DNA of 64,000 bases, taken from Prinia subflava. Lineage: Eukaryota; Chordata; Aves; Passeriformes; Cisticolidae. Each line of letters starts with the position of its first letter. The first letter of the stretch is position 1. Made by a program: the position numbers and the translations under genes. Location: the NCBI RefSeq assembly GCF_021018805.1, contig NC_086249.1, forward strand, positions 80,750,472-80,814,471. Direction: 5' to 3'. The notes beneath the pieces were generated by a model. That model worked only from the letters and a program-made list of their open reading frames with translations. It did not search any database and was not told the origin of the DNA. This document shows positions 14,801 to 27,600 of the stretch, in pieces.

Positions 14801-16880
14801 GAATTAAAACACATGCAGCTGATAGTCTTCAAAGTTTCATTTTGGTGGCTTGCTTTTTCTTTTTCGCTTAGAAATGTAAAGCTATAATCAGCTGGAGTAG
14901 TAGGTCACAGGGTTTCATTTTCATGGAGGAGGAGAAGGGTGATAAAGACATTTTTTATTCACAGAGAATATTATCATGCAGCATGAATGGTAACTGGAGC
15001 TCATTTAGCCTTTCTCTGCAGCCTCTCAGAGCTATGCTTTACAAAAGAACATGTTAGAATTATGAAAGTTTCATCACTAGATTTGTCAGGCAACATTTGT
15101 CTGTTGTGAAAAAGACAAACCTGCTTAAAATCTGGAGATTAAAAGTCATGTCTCCTTACTCTTAGGTGACAGACCTTTGTGTCTGCAGCCTGCCTGAGGT
15201 CAGGCCTCACTTCTGAAATTAGGTATGGATTTCCTGCTGGCAGTGGGGAAACAGGGCTGAGGTCTCCTGCATAGGGAACTATTGCCTTATGCATATTCCC
15301 TGTGTGGAGCTGCCTACCACAGAGTGCAGGACCCTTTAGTTTTAGCCTTTCTTGCCTTTTTTTCACACTACCAGAGACATTGCCTGCTGCAACAGTGTAA
15401 GAAAAGCAGCAACTGGAGGTCTCAGCCCTGTGGCAGATGTCTCTTGCTCCCCTGGCTTTGGAGATGGCTCACTAACAACCCAGAGTATCAATTCTCAGGT
15501 GGCAACCTGACAAGAAGTTTAAGGGTGTAACTCAGAGGGCCTGGTACAGCAAAAGCGTCCCAGGCTTAGCCCCAGTGCTTAAATCTTAGCCCTCAAAGCT
15601 AAAGGCAAAATGTGCCCAAATATCAATGGGTACATTAGCATGCCCCAGAGGGTTGGAGGAACTCCAGTGGCTGATGAAATAGGTTCTGAAGGGTCACCTG
15701 GTAAAGGAAAAACTCACCAATTCTTACCTCGCATAGAAAATAATGTATGTCAAAAATAAGATAAAATCTTGCCCTTGCTGAGCAGCTGACATTTTGAAAT
15801 GAGGTCTTTCATTCTCTTGGGTCAAAAAAGAAAGTTTTGCGAGAGGAGTTGTGGAGAGATCTGCCTCTAAGTGACAACTGTGGCAGACTGCTGAGGCAGC
15901 TTGAACTCCTGAAGAAATTCAGGAGGCTGCGCTCAATGCAGGGGATATGAACACAACTTCCAGTAATTCGGCTCCTGTTGTGTCCCCTCTAGAGGTGACA
16001 CTGCATGAGAGGGTCAAAGCAGGAAGATCGGACACACTGAAACACTGAGGAACACAAAAGAGGCACACATTTTCCCCAGTTTCCAACATGTCTCATTCCA
16101 GACATTTGAAAAATTCTATCATGGTCCCCATCCAATTATGCCTCTACTTTCTGTGATACCTGTGGTGTAGGATCCACAAAGTATTTGGGAACCTCCCACT
16201 AGAGACCATTCTTTGGGCGCACGGGATTAGGCCCATATTAGATTTCTGCACCATTTGGAAGATGGCATTTGAGCTAAATGGCATTTGAGGCATTTCGCCT
16301 CTGTTGAGACTGCAGGGTGTTCTTCCCTGCGGTGTGATGATGTCTGCAGTGGCTACGCTCTGCAGCTCTGCAGCTCTGCAGCCTGAGCCCGCCAGCAAAA
16401 CTGGGTCCCAGGATGGCTGCACACCAGTGAGTCCTCTGTACATCTTCCTAACGTGATCACTGGGTTTGTATGCCCTAGCCATCAGTTAAATTTAAATGTG
16501 TCAATCAGGAAAACTCTAGGATGTAAGATATAAGTGAGAGCAAGCTTTATTTAAAAATATGTAGGTTGGCTGTGGTTAGATCACTGGGGAAGCCTGTGGC
16601 TTGTCCACATTTAATGTTAAGTCAGGCTTAAAAACACATTAGTTAAAACAAGTTAGCTAACACATTTGCAGATGGAAACACTTTCCCTCTTCTGATGTGT
16701 CTAGAGGAAACAGTTTCTTGTCTGCAGTAGTGAATAATGCTTTGCATTTGTTTGCTTATGCTACTTATTCTTACAATAAGAATAAACACCTGATAACTGT
16801 GTTATCAATCCCTGTGAGGCACTCAGACATCCCTGTGATGATCAGGTTGATCATTGCAGCAAAGGAAAACTGAAAGGAGA
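11816..16880. other. AT-rich intronic stretch with motif-dense segments, no gene
   Basis: No coding segment was found. Two parts stand out: 12725-12895, with repeated AAATG/CATTT words, and 13420-13620, with an octamer motif. A tandem of three CTCTGCAG units lies at 16358-16381. The frame of 112 codons on the minus strand at 16144-16482 has no recognisable domain. Confidence 0.5.
16358..16381. repeat. Short tandem repeat, 8-bp unit CTCTGCAG x3
   Basis: Three exact copies of CTCTGCAG follow each other. The PstI-like CTGCAG core makes each unit partly self-complementary. Confidence 0.9.
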
Positions 16881-16890
16881 ATAAGGGTTA

Positions 16891-16934
16891 TGCAATCAGT
16901 CCACCTAAATAAACCCTGGGATGGACTGATTGCA
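16891..16934. repeat. Perfect 13-bp inverted repeat with 18-bp loop
   Basis: The left arm TGCAATCAGTCCA (16891-16903) is the exact reverse complement of TGGACTGATTGCA (16922-16934). The repeat lies about 30 bp before a CR1 tail. It could be the terminal hairpin of a small element or a chance inverted repeat; no flanking duplication is evident. Confidence 0.85.
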
Positions 16935-16965
16935 CTTGTGTCCCCATATGGGCTGTTCACTTCAG

Positions 16966-17013
16966 AGTTGGATTGGATGATCCTTGTGAGTCCCTTCCTA
17001 CTCAGAATATTCC
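16966..17013 (+). mobile_element. Short CR1 3'-end fragment
   Basis: The phrase 'gttggattggatgatcc' followed by 'gtcccttcctactcagaatattcc' corresponds to the standard 3' end of avian CR1 elements, in which 'ttggactagatgatc' is followed by 'ggtcccttccaaccc'. Only about 50 bp are recognisable; the upstream part is too diverged or absent. Confidence 0.65.
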
Positions 17014-17026
17014 CTGTGTGTGAGTG

Positions 17027-17041
17027 GTGTGTGTGTGTGTG
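17027..17041. repeat. (GT)n microsatellite
   Basis: Fifteen bases of uninterrupted alternating GT, in a larger TG-rich stretch from 17015, directly after the CR1 tail. Confidence 0.9.
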
Positions 17042-17500
17042 AAAGGGAAAAGGAAGGAAAGAGGGTCCATCAGGAAGGTGGGGACCATCTCCTTGGGCAG
17101 CAGCACAGACATGGATGGCTTGTGGCAAGTATAAACCAGGTGCATTGGTTCTGCCCAGATGGCACCAGCCTCCTGGGCCTGGTGCTCTGCTCAGCCTGGG
17201 GGACCATTCCCAGGAGGGAGTGGTGTGCACAAGGGTGGCTGCAATCCCCTGCAGCTGCCATTTCATGGTGTACTTTGGGGTGGCTCTTTTCAAGTTCCAT
17301 CCCTGGGGTGATCAGTGGAGCTTGGCAGCACTGCAAAGCCTGGAGGGGCAGCAATTGGCAGTGCCAGGGGCAGTGGTGGCTGTGGGTCAGCAGAGTGAGC
17401 AGAGTGGCAGAGTGAGCTTCTACAGCCAGCACTGCCCCAAAGGCAGTGTGTTCTCCAGTGGCTGCTATCCCTTCTTCTGTCTCACTCTATAATAAACAGT
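17042..17500. other. GC-rich block ending at an AATAAA signal
   Basis: This block is much richer in G and C than the flanks. It carries open frames of 120-156 codons on both strands that overlap one another and have no recognisable domain. It ends with AATAAA at 17491-17496, after which composition returns to AT-rich. An old LTR, a retrotransposed piece, or a non-coding transcript end would all fit; I cannot choose between them. Confidence 0.4.
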
Positions 17501-20409
17501 ACAGACATTGGAGAAGTTATGTTGTCTGAGTCAAGAAATTACTAGGGTTTTCGAATCAATTAAGCAAAGCATGTGTTAAACGACTTATCTGGGGGATTGA
17601 ATTGCCTTTCTCAGCCTTTCTTTTTTAAAGGACTTGATATATCTCTAGCACAAGAAAAAGAAATGGCCTAGCAATATAAAGCAAAAAGGTATTGGGAAGC
17701 TGGAAGCCAATAAGCATATGTAAAAACTCTCACTAGTTTTAATTACCTCTACACCATACTGTGGAGAAATTTGGAAAGCTTTCAAATTTTACAATGCAGT
17801 CCTATCTATTTCTTAATGCACTGGTGACCCAGACAGGGACACCTTTTTCTCTAGTCTGATTTACACAGACAGGGTTTATGTGAGTATCTTCAGGTGGTAC
17901 ACTGAAAATCTTATTTCCAGAGAGTAGTGGGATCTTTTCTTGCTATCATCTTACGTATAACATTGCTGGCCTGGTTTTTTGTTCTCAGGAATATACTCCA
18001 TGTGCTTTTTATTTCTTTGTTTTTGCCTTCCCAACTGTTTGATTTGTGTGTTGGTAGGAAATGATTCTTATTTTCAGGTTACACAGTTTATTAAGTGGGG
18101 CAACTGTGATTTCAGGAGGCTAAGATGACATTAAAAAACAAATACTGGAAATAAAAATGCATGTCTTACCAACTTATGTATACAACATTCAAATCTTGAA
18201 AGCTAAACCAGTGCATGCACAGAGTCAACATTTGGGTCAGCTGTTTCAGGGCTGGTGTCTGCTGGAGCAAAACTGGGTTATTCTCAAGACAAGCATTGTC
18301 TAGCTGTGTCTCCTCAGGGCCTTTTCCCCTCCAGCCAAAGTGTCATGAGAATTTAGCAAGGGACTCAAAAAAGTCCGGGCTCTTGTGTAAGCAGTTATGT
18401 GGGGCAGGGCTGTGCTGGTGCTGCAGGCCAGGAGGGAGGCTCCGTGACTGGGGTACACAGAGTCACAAGATCCTGCACGTTTTTTACATGCAGCACTTCT
18501 GGGCACTCACAGGGTAACCGGCTCTTCTGCTGTATTTAAATGTGAGTTACACTGAGCTGCCCCTGAAGGTACCCCCTTAACTGCAGGCAGAGATTGTATG
18601 GTTGGAAGATGCTGTGGTGACTGCTTCACCTTTTAAATGAGGCTGCTTATAAACCATTCATAATTTTTTTGGTATTTGTTAAAAGTAGTTAGCAGCATCT
18701 CCATAGCTCAGGGCAGTTGTGTTTCCATCTGTTCTGCCTGCTGTAAGTTGTCAGTTCTGGATTTGGCACAGTGGAGGAAAACTGACATACGACAAAGAGG
18801 AAGCAGGACCCACGTTGATTGACAGAATATTTTCTCAGTGGGAAAGTGCAGTGTACTCAGGCATAAAAAGCGATAATCCAAAAGATATTTATCTCTAGGG
18901 ATCTAAATTATATTAGAAAGTATACAAACAAAGATCTGGTTTGTCTCTAGACACCATGGGCTCTACACATTCTTATGCTATCCTTTAAGATAGATCATTG
19001 CTAAAGGAATGAGTAAGAGAAAAAGTCTTTGTTGATAAATTCCCTGGGTATTCATTATAATTCTGTTTTGAGCCTTTGAGTGCATTCCTGGAAGCATCAC
19101 GTGTCACATTACCCTTATGTGTAATTGTAAAAATGTGAAATTTAAACCCAGTTTGTCCAAGATAATTTTTTAGGCTGTTGTAACTGTACCATTGAACCAG
19201 TATGTGCTGGAAGGTGCCCAGTTCTTACGTAGGAGGTTTTGTTTTCTCTCTTCCTTACCTTAGGTAAACACTATATAAAGTAGGTAGGTAGGAAGAGAAA
19301 CCTTTGGGATGAAGTAGCAGATGGTCCAAAGCTATAAGGAAGTTTAATGGCTTAGTGCTTTACTGGGCTTCTGGAAGCTGTAATGCCTGTACATGGCAAA
19401 ACAGATGGTGGCACTGTAAAAGTGACTGGCACTTCTGCATGCAAAGCTTGGGATATGGCATTTTTGCTTCTAAACTTTGTCTTTGGATACATTGATGAAC
19501 TTGCCACGGACTTACCAAGAGCATAAAGAAAATTATTCTGACTGGCAAATGGCGGTGTTACTGTTTGTGTCAATGCCGTCCTGGCTCATGGAAAGCTCAT
19601 TGAATTGCTGTTAAATTGCATTGTAGCAAAATAACTTTCATAAGGCTGAACCGTAGTAAAAAGTGGAAATGTGAAAACTAAAATTATTGAGTCCATTTAA
19701 TATCCCTGAGAGGCCATACCCAGCGAGTGCACTCTGAGCTGACACAGATGGCACACTGCTCTCATCTTGTCTCATAGATTGAGAAAAAAACCTCTCAGAA
19801 ACCATCATTGTCTCTCCTTTCCCCCCGCCCCTGCCCCCAGTGTTAGTTTCTGCTGTGGTGTTTCGTTGCCATCATTGCAAACAACTTGGAGCTCAGCACT
19901 ACCAGTCCTGCTTAACACTGAATCAGTGGAGCAGAGGGATTTGGAGAGTGGGCACAATCAGCCTCTGTCCCGTGATAAACCAAAGGACCCAACTGCGAGG
20001 ATGAATAGAAAGTTATGAGGTCCAGACTTATCCTAGCCTTATCCTTTTTTGTGGTCATCTGCCTCTGGTCACCCTTCAGGGGTTTTTGAAAAGGTGTCTG
20101 GGATTTTTTTGGTGTTTTAGTTGACTGACAGACCTTTATTTACCTCCGCTGGAGGTCTTTCACTGGAAGTTCATTCCTTACCTTCTATCATATGGCTCTC
20201 TGCTTGGTCATGTTGTCCAGGCTGGCAGGTTTCCCCATGGCAGAAAGACAGTAAACTTGTGTTTAAACTGGTGTTCCTCTTTCTGTCCATCACCTTTCTC
20301 CTGAATCTCCTGGTGCTCAGGAGCTGCCTTCACCTGCTCCTGGGAAGGCCACAGGGTTTTGCAGCACCACTGACACAGAGGGCTGGCTCATTCTCCCCCT
20401 CTCCTCCAC
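17501..20409. other. Intronic stretch, no element recognised
   Basis: Mixed AT-rich sequence with no frame above about 100 codons. A TATATAAAG word at 19272-19280 followed by TAGG repeats has no promoter context around it. Nothing else stands out. Confidence 0.55.
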
Positions 20410-20892
20410 TCTCATGAGACCACACCTGGAGTGTTGTACCAGCTCTGGCAGCCCTGACATAGGAAGGATGTGGACATAGACCTGTTGAAAAGAGTCCAAA
20501 GGAGGGCCATGAAGGTTATCAGAAGGGTGGAACACCTCTCCTTTCAGGACAGGTTGAGAGAGTTGAGGGTTTTCAGACTGGAGAAGGTTCCAGGGAGACC
20601 TTTAAAGCACCTTGCTGTACCTGAAGGGAGCCCACAGGAGAGCTTGAGAGGGCTTTTTACAAGGGCATGTAGTGACAGGACAGGGGCCTAAGGGCTTTAA
20701 ACTGAAAGAGGGCAGGTTTAGATTAGATACTAGGAGGAAATTCTTTACTCAGAGGGTGGGGAGCCACTGGAGCAGGGTGCCCAGAGAAGCTGTGGATGCC
20801 CCATCCCTGGAAATGTTCAGAGCCAGGCTGGATGGGGCTCTGAGCAACCTGGTCTAGTGGAAGGTGTGTTTTTAAAGGTCCAGGAATTAATT
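20410..20892 (+). mobile_element. CR1 LINE 3' fragment, sense, with broken reverse-transcriptase ORF end
   Basis: The DNA shows the classic CR1 order: 'ccacacctggagt', then 'gttgaaaagagtccaaaggagggccatgaag', then 'ctggtctagtgg'. Translation gives the C-terminal end of CR1 ORF2 in two frames: residues beginning MDIDLLKRVQRRAMK from 20470, and GFKLKEGRFRLDTRRKFF followed by APSLEMFRARLDG and LSNLV with a stop at 20855-20857. A frameshift near 20670-20690 separates them, so the copy is dead. The usual short tandem tail after the stop is missing or degraded, with only 'tttaaaggtcc' left. Confidence 0.93.
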
Positions 20893-21245
20893 TCAGGGAA
20901 TGGAAATATCCATATTCATAAATAAAGGGCTGGCCTGAATTTGTGCCAGAATTTAATCAGAACCAAACCCATGTTTCCAAGATGAAATACCTTTACAGCA
21001 GAGGAGGAAATACCATAATGTCCCAGTATTCACTGACTCATGACATTCTAGCTCAGCTTTGTATACTGAAAAAATTTAAAGTGTTTGACATAGACTTAAA
21101 TAAACATTCACCCTTTTGGTGCTCCATCCAAGTAGAGCCCAAGGGCAGTACTTGAGACTTATCCATTCATAACTGTGAGAGGAATGTGGGACCTTCCTTC
21201 AGAATCATTCCAGCTTGATCAGCCGTGGTTTGTAGTGCTAGGAAT

Positions 21246-21263
21246 AAAAAAGGCGCCTTTTTT
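21246..21263. repeat. Perfect 18-bp palindrome AAAAAAGGCGCCTTTTTT
   Basis: Six A, the GGCGCC core and six T read identically on both strands. The T run continues to 21271, making T14 in total. It stands at the start of a GT-rich tract. Confidence 0.95.
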
Positions 21264-21316
21264 TTTTTTTTAAATTTGCTTTTTACCTCCCAAAATGTTT
21301 CTATCATTCTGGCTAA

Positions 21317-21420
21317 GGGTTTGTGGGTTTTTTTGGTCTTTGGTTTTTTGTTTTGTTTTGGGGTTTTTGGTGGGTTTTTTTCTGGTTTGATTTGGTTTGG
21401 TTTTTTCAGGGTTTTTAAGC
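21317..21420. repeat. GT-rich low-complexity tract
   Basis: About 100 bp consist almost wholly of G and T on the + strand (runs such as GGGTTTTT, GGTTTGG and TTTTGTTTTG). The strong strand asymmetry explains the long open frames on both strands here, rich in Phe/Gly/Val on one and Lys/Pro on the other. Confidence 0.85.
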
Positions 21421-24229
21421 TTAATAATGTGAAAACCAAACTAATGTCTCAGCTAGACATGAACTTGTGCATGAGCTTTTCTGTCACAACCCAAAGTGCA
21501 GCTTGGTCTTGATGATTCCAAATTCCTGAAGTATGAGAACTTCAGATTGAGCTACGTGCTTGCATATGTGCAAGTCATATTTTGCCAAGAGGAAAGTAGA
21601 TTTCCCTCAACAATGTATAGCTGAATATCTGAGTTTCCCAGGCTAAACCTCTGTAATTTCTAAATTAGAAACTTTGGTGAGTTGGAGAGAGAGTGCTAGA
21701 CATAGTGTGCTCCAGGGAAAACAACATTGTTTTATCGTGAATTTTTGCTCTGCTCTTAGAGAACAAAGCTGGGGAAAGAAAGAGGCTTCTTTATGGTTGC
21801 ACTAAGTAACACAGTTATCAGGGAACACTGTATTACCTACACAGAAAGTATTGCGGTGGGTATTTAGGTTTCCTCATAACGTTTGTTGATGCTTTCAGAC
21901 TTTAATAAAGTTGTGATTCATTTCTGGCGACAGATCTCCCATGTTTCTCACAGTTGTGCTAATTTCTTTATCTAATGTTTAAAGTCATCTCCCCCATTGA
22001 CTTTGAGGGTAGATTTTAACTTTTTAAAATACCTTCTTGCATGCATATTTGTGCACAGAGTGCTCTATCAATTTTTAATCTGAAATGATCAGATCCCTAT
22101 TCTTTGTAAAATTTTAGAGTTTCTTCTGCTAAGAAGTTTGAAGATATAAAGGACTGAAGTTGACTTCAGTTAACTTCACCAGAAACTTCACCAGAAGCAT
22201 GGTCTGTCTGTGAGCCTTAGAACAGAGAAAGGTTAGAGAAAATGAAATGCTGGAGTATTGATTTCCTTTGGGTAAAAAAAATGTTTTAAACATTAATCAA
22301 CATACTAATATCTTTAAAGTGAGCAATTAAAAGCCAGTTCATTTTACATTACTCCTGCAATTACCTGTGCATCAGTTTTAGAAGCAGAACAGAAAATGCA
22401 ATATTTTTATTTTTATTTTTAAGAAATCCTAAAGAGGCCTTTTTACATTGTATTATAGAGCACTGGCAGATAAAACCCCATAACTTAAACACTGCGACAT
22501 GAAATTAAGCTTTTAACAGTGGTTCTTTTTCAGAAATCAGATGGTATTTAGAATCCTGCAAAACAGAAAAATTTAAAATTTTTGCATTGAAAAGGAAGGT
22601 GCAGATGCCTTATATTTTTTTTTCTGGCACAGTGAACTAGACGAGTTCAATTTTTGGCTTTTGAATTCAACTCTTTCCACTATTGTTTCGTTTCAGTTTT
22701 AATTGTGGAAAAGACATAGTAAATTTATAGTCTTCCACTCATTATGTTTGTTTCTCAGGGTATGCTTTCCTACTAACCCTAGGTGCCCCCAGATTCTTTT
22801 TCAAGTTGGATTAATTTTTCCCTCAGTGTACCATTGAGAGAGGTGCTGTCTCAGCTAATACGAAATCGCTCCATGAGCAGCCAAACTAACAGTGCCTGCT
22901 CTCCAATGGATTCCTGTCTCCTGGCTGATTGACTTTTAACTGAATTAAGCTGCAGCTGCAGCGTGTGTGCATCCTTCTAGTGTGTGTGCATCCTCTCCAG
23001 CCAAAGCTGTTCCCCCCTGAGGTTGCTCTGTTGTTTAGAAATACGTGGTTCAACTGAAGCTTTTCCACTACTCAGGAACTCAGGAGGTCTGGTGCTCTCT
23101 TTTCCTTCCTCTTCCCGGCTCTCCTGGCTGGTGTGGATTCACCACCATCTCCTCTGCTTGGCCAACTCTGCTCTGCTGCTTCAGCTTTGGCTGAAAGTGC
23201 CCAGCAGGCTCCAGGTCCCTTGGGCACCTGGAGAAGCAGGCAATTTGTAGCATCACATAATCTTAGAAAACCAGGCTAAAAACTGAAAAAAACCCCCAAA
23301 CCCAAACAAATTGGGTTGGGGAAATATTGGGAATAGTTCATGTTTGGATTTTTCTTCCTGAGAGTGAGTGCTTTATGGGACTTAAGCATTGTTTGCCAAC
23401 CCAGTGGAGAAGCCAATGACCATGACAGCAGGAAGAGGAAGATGTCCATGTCTGCTCAATTCAAGGCAAGTTTACATCCCAGCTCATTACACCTCAGCCC
23501 TTAGTCCTGAAGGTGTTTTTTATGAAGTACTAAATATACTCATCAGAGCAGGAGTATTTGTCCTGCCAGGAGCAGAGCTGGGAAGGGAGCAATGTGGATT
23601 CCTGCTCTAGTGAGCATGTGCTTTATGGAAAAGTGGAACCGTTCCAGCACATAAGCAAATAAATAAATAGCATCCACCTCCTGTGTGCTCACAGCTATCC
23701 AGGGACAGGGCAGATGTGAACTTGGTCAACTGATTTTCAAACTCATGTTCTGCTCTGGAGCGATTTAACCCTCCATCTCTTTTCATTCTGGAAGTGGTGC
23801 CAAATGTCCCCCCTGAATATGGCCTTTTGCTTAAGTATGCCACAAATAAAATTACAAACTACATATTTGATCCTAAAATGCTACATGTACTTGCTGGAAT
23901 TTCTCCACAGCCTCACTCTCAGAGAAGAATGTATTTTTTATGCACATATATATAAGCAAGCCAAAAAAGCCTCCTTGATTGTGGGTTTTCTTCCTTTTAA
24001 AATCCTTTTGAACCAAGTTCTTACATAGCTATTATATACCATTTCAGGACACATTTTTCCCTGCTGTTTTGAGAAGAAAGAAAATTTTAAATGTTAGCAT
24101 TAATGGCATTCAAGTTTTATAATAGTGCATGGTTAATACATTGCTGAACACACCCTGGATTTCAGAAGTGATTTGCAGAAGACTTTAGAAATAGAATGTA
24201 GTGGTGCAGCAAATATGTAGCTATTAGGC
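21421..24229. other. AT-rich intronic stretch, no gene
   Basis: No coding segment was found. A 12-bp direct repeat (AACTTCACCAGA, two tandem copies) lies near 22173-22196, and AT-rich near-palindromes occur near 22568-22585. ATAA-type simple sequence appears near 23655-23670. Confidence 0.55.
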
Positions 24230-24630
24230 ATAGAATCACAGAATCAGACAATGGTTTGAGTTGGAAGGGACTTTAAAGACCAACTTATTCCAACTCCCCT
24301 GCCACAGGCAGGGACCATCCACCAGACCAGGATGCAACCTGGCCTTGAACCCTGAGAGGGCTGGGGCATCCACAGCTTCTCTGGGCAACCTGTTCCAGTG
24401 CTTCACCACCCTCACAGTAAAGTTTCATCTTGATACCTATTTTAAACCTGCCCTCTCTCAGTTTACAGCCATTACCCCCTTGGTCTGTCACTACATGCCC
24501 TTGTGAGAAGTCCCTCTGCAGATTTCCTGTAGCCCCCTTGTAGCTGCTGGAAGGTGTTACAAGGTGCCAATGGAGCCTTTTTCTCCCAGCAGAACAACCC
24601 AAATCTTTCAGCTTGTCTTCAACGGGATGT
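24230..24630 (-). mobile_element. CR1 LINE 3' fragment, antisense
   Basis: Reading the + strand, the 3' tail 'catagaatcacagaatcag' comes first, then 'ggaagggactttaaagacc', 'ccacagcttctctgggcaacctg' and 'cagcttgtcttca', the usual order of an antisense CR1. On the minus strand, words of the ORF2 C-terminus are still readable (CKLREGRF, then a diverged APSLE-like region), with several frame breaks. It is antisense to SH3RF3. The 5' limit is set where similarity to the CR1 pattern fades. Confidence 0.93.
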
Positions 24631-27600
24631 TGTCAATTGTGGTCCTGCCCTTTTTGTGACAGTTCCTAACAATGCAGGTAATTCTCATCTCACTTGTTTC
24701 AACAGCTGCTGGATTAAGAAGGGTGTTGTTGTTCTTTTAAATGAGCACTCCTCTGGCAGAACTGCTCCTAACCCTTAAACTGGAATAATACCTTTGAGAT
24801 CAGCAAGCTTCTTTAGATTTACAATCAGGTAACTGAGATAAAAGTCTGGCCCAAATAATCAGTCCCCCAGGACTTTCCAAACCAGATAGTAACCATGCAG
24901 TGAACTACTTTAGGAAGAGGGAAAACATTGAGCACAGTTTGTTTTGAACTGAGGAGTGTATGAGCACTGTATATCTTCTTTTAGGACTCCTTTTTACCTA
25001 TTTTGGTCCACTACCATTTCATTTACTGTTTTTTCATGCTCAGATATTAGTGAATAGGAAAATTTTTAAAATCCTGGTTTACTGACTGAAGGCTGTAGGA
25101 GAAAATGACACTTTGTAAATGCCATAAATTCAGGTTTTTTTTAGACTGCCATGATAAAATTGCTGTTAGTAGGTCTGCTAGCTCTTTTAATTATATATTT
25201 TAAAGAAAGCATTTTAAATGACCAGTATCTCATAATTTCTTCATCTAGTGTATAATTTGAATGATATAAAGGAATTAAATTCCTCCAAGGTTACAGGCAG
25301 ACAAGGATTTGAAATATTGCCTGGAGATAGGTTGGGCTTTCCTGTTAATGGGACTCATTTTTATGCGGGGAATTGCCACATTCAAACAGACACCCTTTCA
25401 TTTTAATGTTCCTTTTTGTTCTTCAGTCTCTTGAGTGACAACATCCTAAAAGAGCAATGTGTGGCAGATGATTAAAAAGGACAAATATTCCAGACAGCAT
25501 CCTGAATTACCTCCTGAGCAGCACTGATGATTGCTTGAGCCCTCTCTGTGGCTGCAGAGAATTCAATAAGCTGTAATGGAAATAAATGTGTGAAAAAGAA
25601 AAAATATGCTTTGTTGATTATCTGTACATAGAGCTACATCCAAAACCTGCTTTCCTCTGGGCATTTCTGGACGTTTGTAGTCACCTGATGGTGACTTAGT
25701 AGAGGCATTTCCTTGTGCTGTCAGGAATCAGCAGACACATGCAGGCAGAATGAGTGGGTGGCAGCAGAGGGGACACACTAAGACACATTGATCTAATGTG
25801 TTTTGTTATCTAGATCACATTTTGAATGGCCATTACAAAGTAATTCTGTATGGTCTGTGCATTATGGATAACAAAAAATGGTTACTAGTGTGATTCATTA
25901 AGCAGCAACTAAATTTATTCCTTTGTGAAAGTAGTTAAGATCAATTTTTAATAAAATATTTCCCCTAAAAATCTGGAAGACATCTGCAGAGATAAGGATG
26001 AGAAGATATGTACAAGAAGGCACTATGTTGCTTACATCTATTTAGGGCTTGTTTTTATCTCACCTTTTCCTTGCTCAACAAATAATTGTCCCCCATGAAT
26101 TTCAGTAGGATCACTCCTGGAGCAAAGTATTATGGTGAATGACATCCAGCAGAATCCAACTGTCCCAGCATGAAATTTTATCAAGCCTGTTATGTCTATT
26201 CATCTTTTTTTCCTATTACAGAAGGCATCAGGAAGTTGACCTGTGTTGCAGGGGTGGGGGCACCTTGGCTTGTTTTGACCACTGAGAAAATCTGTCCTTG
26301 AGAGCAAACTCACAGAAGACAAAAACAGTAATTCTTCAGATGGTGCCACCATCACTGTTGGTTCCTGAAAGCTGATAAGAGGGTTCTGTATCTCTCTGTC
26401 TTCACAATGGATTTGTTTCAATTATTAGGTCTGCAAGGCCTGTGTTATGTGAAAGAAAGGACAAACTTGTTTTGGGAGTCAGCCTTGGTGTTGCTGCTTG
26501 TTTCTCTGCGTTGTACCTGGATACAGTCCCCTGGGGTTTCCCAGGTGATGCTTGGCAGGCCACAGGGATGCAGTAAATGGCCCAGGAAGCACATTCAGAT
26601 GGCACAGCATGCCCTAATAGGGATGTTTTACCTGCAGGAGAACAACTGTGTTTGAATGGGGCAACACTGATGCTTTACAGGCTTTTACCCTGACTTTGAT
26701 GGGAAAATGCTCTAACATGCAGATGTAACAGTAATTTTATCTGGGCACTTAATTTAAAAATGCACATGTACCCTGAAGCCTTTTGCAAATATTTGAGGCA
26801 CCTGGGATATAATCTGAAAATTCCCCCATCAAAAGTGGCACTTAGACAATTGAAGCACAGGAGTGACTTTTGCAATAACTCAGCAAACGAGACACATAGA
26901 AAGGTAAAACTCCTATCTTGCCAGCAACTCTCCTCTCTCCACAAATAAGCTATTCATAAAATGCTGCCGGGAGGGTAAATTGTGTGGCACATATTTCATT
27001 TCCTCTGTCTTCAGTATATCTTACCAGATGCCCTGTAGTTTCAAATAGATGCAATTTTATTCAGTTTAAGCACTTCCTAAAAGTAATGGCCCTTGATAGC
27101 AAAACTGGAGAATGATTTGCTGCTTGATTAGAGACCAAGTCCATGAAAATAACCCTTTTGATAGATGTACTGTATTAGAGTGAGTGATCCTTCCCTGTCT
27201 GGTCTTTGCATTACTTGATTTGGCAGATAACACTGCCAAATAGTGGGTGGACTATGGCACTCCAAAAATGGCACATCTACTAGAATAAATCATAGCCCAG
27301 AGCAAAAGTCTAAAACACTCAGTTGACTAGTTCTAATATTTTCTATCTTTCTTACATTTCTTTACATTAATTGCCTTGCCTGCAAAATCCTTTTATTTTG
27401 TGATAGGTTATAAGTAGGAAATGTTGATGTAGCTCTTCTTGGGTTATGTAAGTCCTTGCTTTCAGCCTTAGTAGATTTCTGGTCTCTTCCAGACTTCCAG
27501 TGTATTGCTGTTTGTTGGTGGCATTCAAATTAAGTGGGGGTTTGGCCCTTGAGAATTCAAAACATGGGCAATTTAAGTAAATCCCTTTATTAAACTCTGA

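Noticed and set aside
16823..17492. Overlapping frames of 120-156 codons on both strands
   Set aside because: Composition-driven frames in a GC-rich block; no domain, and the two strands cannot both be coding here.
19272..19293. TATATAAAG followed by TAGG repeats as a promoter
   Set aside because: A single TATA-like word in AT-rich DNA, without an initiator, CpG content or a following transcript structure.
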